64,000 bases of DNA from Smallanthus sonchifolius. Its lineage: Eukaryota; Streptophyta; Magnoliopsida; Asterales; Asteraceae. The notes below the pieces were generated by a model. That model did no database searches, was not told the DNA's origin, and saw only the letters and a list, made by a program, of their open reading frames with translations. The position numbers and the translations under genes are program-made. Positions 56,540 to 64,000 of this stretch are shown here, in pieces. The stretch covers positions 31,878,001-31,942,000 of the forward strand of contig CM042043.1 of the NCBI GenBank assembly GCA_023525975.1, read 5' to 3'. Each line of letters opens with the position of its first letter. Position 1 is the stretch's first letter.

Positions 56540-56935
56540 CTCCATGGCCCTAAAGGACTCAAGTTGGATTGATGTAATGCATGAAGAACTGGCTCAATTC
56601 AAGAAGCTAAAAGTCTGGGATTTGGTCGATCTACCAAAGAATAAATATCCCATTGGTACTCGTTGGGGTCTTTAGAAACAAGACTGATGAAAGAAATGTG
56701 GTCATCAAGAATAAGGCCCGGCTGGTTGTACAAGGGTTTGCTCAGGAAGAAGGAATTGATTATGAAGAAGTCTTCACTCGCGTGGCTCGTTTGGAAGCAA
56801 TAAGAATTTTTCTGGCTTATGCATGTTACAAGAATTTTAAGGTCTATAAAATGGACGTAAAAAGTGCATTCCTATATAGGAAGGTTAAGGAGGAGGTTTA
56901 TGTGTGTCAACCTCCGGGGTTCGAATGTAACATTT
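56540..56935 (+). pseudogene. copia M reverse transcriptase, N-terminal part
   Basis: Pieces show SSWIDVMHEELAQF-like sequence, YPIGTRW, KARLVVQGFAQEEGIDYEEVF, LEAIRIFLAYACYKNFKVY and MDVKSAFLYRKVKEEVYV. Canonical copia has FLNG or FLYG where FLYR is seen. It stops at QPPGFE, where LTR N begins; the YVDD box is not in the window. Confidence 0.88.
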
Positions 56936-58479
56936 CTGATTTTCATTATCTGTATTTCAGTTCAATGTGATACATTTCAAACCCAATTCTAGTACACTGA
57001 CTTGTTCTATTCGCACCAACAATTAAATACTATGTTCCAATGCAAATCCGCAAATTTTACACGGGTATATCCTATTAAAATTCTAAATAAGTTTATACTT
57101 ATATAAATCTGTCAAAACTGAAATTTGCAAGGACTGATTTTATAAATTAGCAAGAAACCCTAATAGGCACGATCGCGCCTCGCTCTGGCACGGTCGCGCC
57201 AAGTGCCTTGGCACGGTCGCGCGCCTTGCTTTGGAACGGTCGCGCCCGGTGCCTTGGCACGTTCGCGCCTCGCATCAGTTGAAACGTAAATGCAGTTTTT
57301 AAACGCAGAATCATTTGGATTCGGAACCGATATACGCATCATTGCCATTAATGAAAACAATTAATCGAATAATCACCACAATTACAACAAATAACTCTGG
57401 CGAATTCGATTCATCTCAAAACCGTCAAGTCATTTCACAAGACCACCGATTCCTCCATTTCAATCCTAATTCTCTCAAGAAAACAAACGACACACACTAC
57501 TCAATCCTCTCTAAAACTTCTGGGCACACTGATTTAGCCGGAGTTACAGCAAAGGGCACCGGAAATCAAACCCGTCGACGCCGGAACTCGCCTCTACCGT
57601 ACGCTATCGATTCATCGTCTTCTCGGGTAATTGAAACCTCATACACATTCGAATTCGTCTATAGATCAAAAGCCCTAACTCAATTGGGGCTTACAATATG
57701 GAAATTAACACGAACCCGAATCTATGTTTCATTCAAAAATGGTTTAATCGAATCCGGTTCTGGACATGTTTTAAATACAATCAATCTATACCAATAGACT
57801 CGTAATAACCTAATGGATGAAATCCCTATGATTTCCAACATTAACATTATAAGAATTAGTCAATTCGTTCCTGATTTGGAATAGACACGGTCGTGCCTCG
57901 CACACTCAGACTCAGTCGTGCCTCTTGGCTAGACTTGGTCGTGCCTCAGAACCCTAGACACGGTCATGCCTGGCAAAGACACGGTCGTGCCTAGTGAGCA
58001 GCTTAGTTATGTTTTCTGTTTGATCAACACGATCGCGCCCTGACTTGCACGGTCGCACCCGTGGTCCTAGCACGATCGTGCCTTGTCCCAGGCATGGTCG
58101 TGTGTGTGAGAAAATCTTGGCAGAATACTAAATTTTATATTTTAAAAACAATAAGCATTTCAAATGAATTTTCAAATAAAAATAATTGATTTTATAAAGA
58201 TTTATATTAATCTTATTTAAAAAGATCAAATCCCTATTCTAAAATAAATAGAAGTTATTTATTCAAACCTACAAAATTAAATTTATACTTATTATTAAAC
58301 CCTACACCTAGATATTATTTATACAACCCATTTACACATATTTATAAAAATAGATTAACAAAAGTTATTTACTAAATTTATATTTAATATAAAACGCTCG
58401 ATACATTTTTATCACTAAATGACTAAGTACATATTTTTATAAATAAATAAATAAATAAAGTATCAATTATTTATTTAAT
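56936..58479 (+). repeat. Tekay/Del-like LTR N, cut by O
   Basis: Starts TGTAACATTTCTGATTTTC directly in the reverse transcriptase of M. It is AT-rich with a GC-richer patch at 57500-57620, as in other LTRs of this type. The right end is lost at 58479. Its 160-codon frame (57315-57797) lacks a good start and homology and is not called. Confidence 0.6.
57165..58110. repeat. GGCACGGTCGYGCC palindromes in LTR N (two clusters)
   Basis: Cluster 1 (57165-57268) has GGCACGATCGCGCC, GGCACGGTCGCGCC and GGCACGTTCGCGCC. Cluster 2 (57885-58110) has ACACGGTCGTGCC several times and TAGCACGATCGTGCC. Arms GGCACG/CGTGCC surround a 2-nt centre. About 620 bp separates the clusters. Confidence 0.88.
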
Positions 58480-60134
58480 TGATAGGGTGCGAAAGCACAC
58501 GTCTTTATTCCTTTGTTTTAATGTGTTTTAAGTAGTTTTATATTAGTTTTGAGTCAATTTTATGTACATTTGAGTCGTTGGTCTTATTTGTAGGAGCCCG
58601 GGAATATTAATGAAGAATACGTGAAGAAAACGAGCGAAGAAATGAAGCCCGGAAAAGTCCAAAGATAAAAAGACAATTTTCTGAAATTTAGGTCTCTCGC
58701 GGTACGCGAGAGACGAGTGTAATAATTCTCGCGGTACGCGGGAAACTCCAGGAATCCGCCCGACTATTTTGGTTCTCGCGGTACGCGAGGATCCAGTCAA
58801 CATTCTCTCGCGGTACGCGAGAGGGCCGTTTTCCGCAAAACCCTAATTTTCTAAATTAAAAAGATTTAAACGGCCATTATGAGGGAGTTCGATTCTAAGC
58901 CGTTCCAGGGAAGAAAAAGAGGCGATTTTGAGCTTGGAAGTCAATTGAAGCTGAAGATTGAAGCTTTTGGATTCCGGGTTTGTGTAGTTGCATTCTAGGG
59001 TTTAAAGATTCAAACTTTATCTTTGATTTTGTGTTTTGAACCTATGGATCTTGCTATTTGCTTCTGTGTAGATGTTCTTAGTATGATTCTAGGCTAGATC
59101 CTTGATCTACCTAGGTCAATATGATGATTATGTGTTAAAGTTTCGATTTTTATTCGGTTTTTGGATTTGAATGTTGGATTTATGATTTAGTAAAGGTTTG
59201 AGTTTGTTTATGTGTGATGTTAGTGCATGTTTAATTCTGATTATGTGGTTGATTATGCTTTTCTGCGTTGATTGTGGTTGTCTGCCAGTTTGATCTTCGT
59301 TTCTGGTTCATAGACTTTAGGGTTTGTGAGTTAGAGTGGTGTCTAGACGTAGTAGCCATAGAAAACCTAGTTAATTACTGATTAGAAGTGAATGTGTGTC
59401 CTAGTTCAATACCCGAGAGGTGAGAATTAGTCGTTTAGTCTTCGTCATTAGGAATCCGAGTGTCAGCTGTCAGAGAGGAAGTTGGTATTAGGTGTCTAGT
59501 GATAGTTGCTATCCGAATCATAGTATCCATTCTAGAACTACCCCATGCATTCCTTGAGTGTATGGTAAGCGGTGAGATTGAGAGGTAATCCGTTTATTAG
59601 GGTACTTGTCATAGTAGGAAATACCCGAGAGGTGATCCGATCATCTGGTGAGTTAATATCCTTAGGTTGTCTTCTGGTCACATCCCGAGACCGAGAGTGA
59701 TCGGGAATCCACTAGATATCTTTTAGGTGTTATATCTTTAGAAACCCAGATCCAACCTAGTTCCAAAACCGATAGAAGTTGAGCTTTACACATAGGATTC
59801 CGACCTAGGTAGTGACTTCTCCATTCTTGATTTCATCTTTAGTTTACTCTTGATAGCTTGAATTGTCCTTAGTTTATTGCATTCTTAGTTAATCTTTAGT
59901 GTAGTAAACCCCCCAATCAATTAATCATATTAAGTCCTAGTTAGAGTCTAATTTAGTTATTCAGTGTCTTTTGGGTTCGATATCCGGACTTCGTTAGGCT
60001 ATATTGCATTGATCGGTACACTTGCCGGTTGTGTGGTCTAGTTTTAGGTCGAGTCTAGGTTTTATAAATTTAAAGCTAGAGAGTCTAGATTAGGTTTTAT
60101 TTGATAGTTTTTATAGACCGTCTGGACGACATCA
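58480..60134 (+). repeat. 5' LTR of element O
   Basis: 1655 bp, beginning TGATAGGGTGCGAAAGCAC and ending GGACGACATCA. Four hairpins occur at 58694-58823, including CTCTCGCGGTACGCGAGAG at 58694-58712 and 58805-58823 (8-nt arms, 3-nt centre). Its right border is fixed by the primer site 6 nt downstream. Confidence 0.88.
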
Positions 60135-60140
60135 AGTTTT

Positions 60141-60158
60141 TGGCGCCGTTGCCGGGGA
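60141..60158 (+). other. primer-binding site of O, tRNA-Asp
   Basis: TGGCGCCGTTGCCGGGGA, a perfect complement to the 3' end of tRNA-Asp as I know it. Athila elements use this primer. Confidence 0.93.
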
Positions 60159-60294
60159 CACTTGGCAATAGCAATATTAGCTTTGACTAGTTCTTTGTTT
60201 GATTTTTGGTTTATTTGAGTCTTTTGTTTTCTTTTGAGTCTTGTGTGCTACTTGTGAGTCTTTATTCTGTTTCCTTCTTAGAGTCTTTCTGTTT

Positions 60295-63200
60295 ATGCCC
60301 AATACTCGTTCGCAAGGATCACCATCTTTTGCAGCTTTTCAAGAGCCCGAACGAGAGCTTCACGAGCGCACCCGCGACTTTCGGGAGCGTTTAGAGGAGC
60401 TGGTTAAACCAAAGGTACGTCCTACTAGCCCAGTTCCATTTCCTACTATGGGTGACGCTAACCCACCGGCTAGACGTACAGTACACCAGAGGGCCAGTGA
60501 GGGGGTCACGGGCGCGAGATCTTCGATCACACGCCCCACTATACCGAACACCAATTCTTGGCAGATCCCATCACATGTCATGAGTACGATCACTCATGCC
60601 ACTCAATTCCATGGCCTCGAGGATGAGGATGCACCCGGACATTTGTCCCGCTTCGCGCGGATATGTGATACATTTAATATCACGGGTGTATCTAAGGACG
60701 CAATCTACTTGCGTCTCTTTCCATTCTCTCTTTCTGGGCGTGCATCTACTTGGCTCGACACTCTTCCCGACAATTCTATCACCACATGGGAGGATCTCGA
60801 AGCCAAGTTCTTCAAGAAATACTTTCCACCTTCCAGGGCCGCTCGCCTTCGGGACCAGATCCATTCGTTTCGGATGGATCCCGACGAGCCTTACCATATG
60901 GCCTGGGAGCGGTTCAACGCGCTGTTGAGCCGATGTCCCCAGCACGGTCTCCCCGACTGGGCACTAGTGGAGAAGTTCTATAATGGCCTCACCTTCGAGA
61001 CGCAGCAAATGTTCAACACAGCTGCAGGAGGCCATATCATGGATAGACTCGAGCCTGAGGAGTGCGAGGATATGTTCGAGAGCTTCGCTCAAGCCGAACA
61101 GCAGCACCCACGTTCTGTTAGGGATTCCATCCCTACTGCTAGGTCACACGCCTCTTCTCCTAGAGGTGTGCATCAGGTCACTCCTGATACTAGCGTGGCT
61201 GCTGCCCTCGCCTCGATGGCGAATGAGATAAAGGAGCTCAAGCTCAGTGCTTTGAGGTGTCAGGTGTGCAGGGGAGGACACGACACCCGAGATTGCCCGG
61301 TAAATAATCAAGAGCATGTGAGCTATGCTGGCAACCAATACCAGAACCGAAATTACAACAATTCTAATACTTTTGGTTCGAGATGGAGATCTGGATTCAC
61401 TGGTCGTCAGCAACAGTATGAAGGAGCAGAAGAAGGAGCGAGTTCTGGGAGCACTGTTGGGTCACGAAGGATTGAGGAGATGATGGAGACTCAGACACAG
61501 TTGCTTGCCCAGCTGGTGCAGAATAACAAGGATGCTCGGCTAAGACTGGATAGCCATGACACTTTGATGAAGAATCAGCAATCGGCGTTCCAGGATTTGA
61601 AACGCACGGTAGGAGACATTGCTAGGAGCATACATGATAGACAAGGAAGCCCTTCTACGGGCCCGAACGCTTCAGTGATGGCCGTGTCTATAGAGAGTGT
61701 GGAGAGTAAAGTGGTTGAAGAGGTTGACCCCCACTCTAAGGAGCATAATATTCCCTCGGTGGAGGAGGTGAATAAGATTGATTGGGCAGCTCGATTTGCT
61801 GAAATCGACGCAAGGATGCTGAAAGAGACCGAGTCGAATGCTGTTTCGACAAGGAGCATGGGAGAGAAGGAAGATGAGAGCCCACCGGTAGTAGAAGAAG
61901 AAGAGCCAGTGGAGGAGGAAGTAGTAGTTGAGATACCTACCAAGAGGGTAGAGGAGAAGAAGAAGGGGGTGGAGATGAAGTCCCCCGAGATTGACCTGAC
62001 CCGTATCCCTTATCCAACACGTGTCATGCCGCATAAACCCGCTAAGGAATACGGTCACTTCCTTGATATGTTCACACAACTCAAGGTCAATCTCCCGTTT
62101 GTAGAGGTCCTCCAGCATATGCCCAAATATGCTAAGTTCTTAAAAGGCCTTCTTTCCAACAAGAAAAAACTTGAGGAGGTCTCTGGAGTCTCACTTGGTG
62201 AGCAATGCTCGGCAGTGGTGCAAAATCATTTACCCGAGAAGTTGCCTGATTCGGGTCGTTTCACGATCCCTTGCTTGTTGGGCAACCTGCCATTACACCA
62301 CGCGTTGGCCGACCTAGGTGCTAGCATCAATTTGATGCCCTATTCATTGTACAAGCAGCTGGACCTAGGTGAACCACAACCAACGCGCATGAGCATTTCC
62401 TTGGCTGACCGCTCAGTCAAGTATCCACGGGGAATAGTGGAAAATCTATTAGTGAAAGTGGGCAATTTTGTTTTCCCCGTGGATTTTGTGATTCTAGATA
62501 TGGAGGTGGATGACAAGGTCCCACTCATCTTAGGACGCCCGTTCCTACGGACCGCAAAGGCGATGATTGATGTCTTTGACGGGAAGCTCACACTTCGTGT
62601 GGGGGATGAGGTCCTTACATTCAATGCTGTAGAGTCCGGGAAGGATGTTGGCGAGCACAGCCACTCCGTGTGCATGCTCGATTCTTTCATGAACCACCAT
62701 TGGGACCCCGATCCGGTGATAGAAGTAGGTGAACCCGACCCGAATATAGAAGAACCATATGATTGGGCGTTGGAGTTAGAAGGATTGCTAGATGAGCCAG
62801 ACGATTATGGAGATGAGGTGCCTGATGATTTGCTGGAGATGATGGCAGAGTTTGAAGAGGTCATAGGCAAAACCCCAAGTGTGGGGAAGTTGGTGGAGGT
62901 TGTTGAGGATCCCGAGGATCCTGGTGAGATTGTGGAGGTCATTCCTTTAGAAGTGCCCATTCCTAAACCCCTACATATCTTCACCACTGTTTGTGCTTTG
63001 GGGAGAAAGATCGAGTCACCCCCTAGGTCTAGGCCGCCTCGTAAGAGGACTCGAGAGTTAATTGACTTAGGCAACGTAAATAGAGTGATAACCCCAAGTG
63101 TGGGGATATCGAGGAGTGACAAACTACTTGGTTATTTAATGCGTATTATCTTCGGACCGGGTAGATTTAAGTTGTGGTGGAAGGAGATGAAGGATAGAAA

Positions 63201-63315
63201 TCCATGGTGCGGTAGGAGTAGTTGTTTGCTGAGGCTGTGGAGAACCGGTAGGCCGCGAAGGATGAAGGCGGTACCGGTTAGGATCAAGGAGAAGCCTCCT
63301 GATAGGTTTGCTTGA
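60295..63315 (+). CDS. gag-pro: Athila-like Gag-protease polyprotein, 1006 residues, intact
   Basis: The ATG at 60295 (MPNTRSQGSPSF) is the first in frame after the primer site; the frame is open upstream but without ATG. Residues about 110-240 form the Retrotrans_gag capsid core (RLFPFSLSGRASTWLDTLP, ITTWEDLEAKFFKKYFPP). A zinc knuckle CQVCRGGHDTRDC (CX2CX3HX4C, one residue shorter than the usual form) lies near residue 321. A coiled-coil/acidic stretch follows (about 400-570). The aspartic protease has LADLGASINLMPYSLY near residue 670 and LILGRPFLRTA near 743. The last 230 residues are acidic, then basic and Trp-rich (RIIFGPGRFKLWW). The ORF ends with TGA at 63313-63315 without a reverse transcriptase. 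Confidence 0.92.
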   Translation: MPNTRSQGSPSFAAFQEPERELHERTRDFRERLEELVKPKVRPTSPVPFPTMGDANPPARRTVHQRASEGVTGARSSITRPTIPNTNSWQIPSHVMSTITHATQFHGLEDEDAPGHLSRFARICDTFNITGVSKDAIYLRLFPFSLSGRASTWLDTLPDNSITTWEDLEAKFFKKYFPPSRAARLRDQIHSFRMDPDEPYHMAWERFNALLSRCPQHGLPDWALVEKFYNGLTFETQQMFNTAAGGHIMDRLEPEECEDMFESFAQAEQQHPRSVRDSIPTARSHASSPRGVHQVTPDTSVAAALASMANEIKELKLSALRCQVCRGGHDTRDCPVNNQEHVSYAGNQYQNRNYNNSNTFGSRWRSGFTGRQQQYEGAEEGASSGSTVGSRRIEEMMETQTQLLAQLVQNNKDARLRLDSHDTLMKNQQSAFQDLKRTVGDIARSIHDRQGSPSTGPNASVMAVSIESVESKVVEEVDPHSKEHNIPSVEEVNKIDWAARFAEIDARMLKETESNAVSTRSMGEKEDESPPVVEEEEPVEEEVVVEIPTKRVEEKKKGVEMKSPEIDLTRIPYPTRVMPHKPAKEYGHFLDMFTQLKVNLPFVEVLQHMPKYAKFLKGLLSNKKKLEEVSGVSLGEQCSAVVQNHLPEKLPDSGRFTIPCLLGNLPLHHALADLGASINLMPYSLYKQLDLGEPQPTRMSISLADRSVKYPRGIVENLLVKVGNFVFPVDFVILDMEVDDKVPLILGRPFLRTAKAMIDVFDGKLTLRVGDEVLTFNAVESGKDVGEHSHSVCMLDSFMNHHWDPDPVIEVGEPDPNIEEPYDWALELEGLLDEPDDYGDEVPDDLLEMMAEFEEVIGKTPSVGKLVEVVEDPEDPGEIVEVIPLEVPIPKPLHIFTTVCALGRKIESPPRSRPPRKRTRELIDLGNVNRVITPSVGISRSDKLLGYLMRIIFGPGRFKLWWKEMKDRNPWCGRSSCLLRLWRTGRPRRMKAVPVRIKEKPPDRFA

Positions 63316-64000
63316 GTCCTGGGCAAGTGCCCGGGATGTAAAGTTTGTGTGCGTTCATTGGTATGAGTCCGTGTCTTTTTCTTTGTTTTTCGGTTTGTGT
63401 CAAGTTTTGCAGGAATCCATGCTCGATTCGGTAAGGAAAATCGTCGGGAATGAAGCCCCAGGTATGGTTACATGTGTTTTTATCCTTGGGACAAGGTTTT
63501 AAGGAAGTTGGGTGAAAATTTTTTCTTAAATGACCAAAAATATTCTAAGTATAAAACTTGAAAATTTTTCAAAACTTTCTGTTAACGACACCCTCCCGCG
63601 GTACGCGAAGAACGAGAGGAAGATCTCTCGCGGTACGCGAGAGACAAAAGTCTCGGCCGGCCTAACTTTTTGGCCTTCGCGGTACGCGAAGAATACCCCC
63701 TTCGACTTACGCGGTACGCGAGGGACTGCTGGTGTCACCCTATTTCCTTTGTTTCCCATGGTTTCCCGTACCCGTTTCTGTCCCCGTTTTCACTCACCAC
63801 CACTATTCATCACCTACCTTCGTACCACCACTACCATGAAGCATCACCTTTAACCACCATCATCCATCACATTAATTCACCCACCTACCACCATCCGACC
63901 ACCGTGACCATGGGAAACTAGAAACCGTTTATGACCGATGTTCGAACTTGCTGTGGTATTCATGTCTTTGTGTTTGCAACATGTCGAGTATGTTTTCTCT
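63316..64000 (+). other. 3' UTR of element O (to window end)
   Basis: Non-coding. Its first part parallels 48780-49020 of J (GTTTTGCAGG, CAGGTATG, AAAATTTTT and CTTTCTGT landmarks in order). Hairpins at 63592-63725 (CCCGCGGTACGCGAAG, CTCTCGCGGTACGCGAGAG at about 63635-63653, CTTCGCGGTACGCGAAG) repeat the LTR motif. Then follows a CAC-rich tract (63790-63905). Confidence 0.8.

Larger units (their letters stand above)
51480..56935 (+). mobile_element. Ty1/copia element M, internally deleted and cut by N
   Basis: LTR, tRNA-Met primer site, leader, gag, linker, end of integrase and start of reverse transcriptase on the plus strand. Protease, zinc domain and the first part of the integrase core are missing between 55440 and 55540. 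The reverse transcriptase is cut at 56935 by LTR N. Most frames carry stops. Confidence 0.88.
58480..64000 (+). mobile_element. Athila-like element O with Gag-protease ORF and no Pol in view (runs off window)
   Basis: LTR, tRNA-Asp primer site, one intact Gag-protease ORF, then sequence that in J and K follows the integrase. Reverse transcriptase, RNase H and integrase are absent between protease and this 3' region. It is the innermost insertion and the only element here with a long intact ORF, so it is probably the youngest and would be non-autonomous. The 3' LTR is outside the window. Confidence 0.85.

Noticed and set aside
57315..57797. 160-codon ORF in LTR N
   Set aside because: It opens with TTG rather than ATG, shows no domain, and sits in the GC-richer patch of an LTR, where open frames are common by chance.
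60360..63326. Many ORFs opposite the O polyprotein
   Set aside because: They are antisense or shifted shadows of the intact Gag-protease ORF, which has clear domains.

Overview
This window is plant nuclear DNA made almost entirely of LTR retrotransposons inserted into one another. I found no intact host gene, rRNA, tRNA or CRISPR array. The evidence is plant Ty1/copia Gag (UBN2-type) and Ty3/gypsy polyproteins, primer-binding sites matching initiator tRNA-Met (TGGTATCAGAGC) and tRNA-Asp (TGGCGCCGTTGCCGGGGA), 5-bp target duplications, and AT-rich flanks with C-to-T-like decay. An accessory 3' ORF in one copia element resembles a module I recall from composite-family (Asteraceae) genomes, so an Asteraceae source is my best guess; this is inference.

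Layout. 1-4079: 5' half of a copia element (A, minus) inserted in a gypsy gag (B, minus, 4080-6899), itself inserted in an older gypsy LTR fragment (6900-7882). 7883-9165 and 24913-26989: older, mostly unclassified DNA with a possible PIF/Harbinger-type gene start and a decayed copia gag. 9166-24912: a complete but decayed SIRE/Maximus-like copia element (D, minus) with target duplication CTTAA, a 4.3-kb accessory ORF between RNase H and the 3' LTR, and a Tekay/Del-like LTR (E) inside its RNase H. 26990-31592: two further Tekay/Del-like LTRs (P, plus; Q, minus). 31593-50196: a gypsy element (J, plus) split by a complete Athila/Tat-like element (K, minus, 33931-44980, duplication ATTAC) and by a solo Tekay-like LTR (45432-48274, duplication ATTCA). 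K carries a solo copia LTR (39179-39692, duplication ATTAG). 50197-58479: J is cut by LTR element L, L by copia M, M by LTR N. 58480-64000: N is cut by O, an Athila-like element with one intact 1006-codon Gag-protease ORF and no reverse transcriptase or integrase in view.

How the pieces relate. The Q>J>L>M>N>O order gives a six-layer insertion history, and O should be the youngest. The most interesting signal is not a gene. Nearly every element, copia or gypsy, carries its own private short palindrome, often two arms of 7-9 nt around a 2-3 nt centre, repeated several times in its LTR and often again in its 5' leader, 3' UTR or even coding linker. The layout is shared while the sequence is element-specific. 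A second structural signal is a splice-donor/acceptor-like pair at matching places in several Tekay/Del-like LTRs, together with tRNA-like A/B-box islands in the same LTRs.
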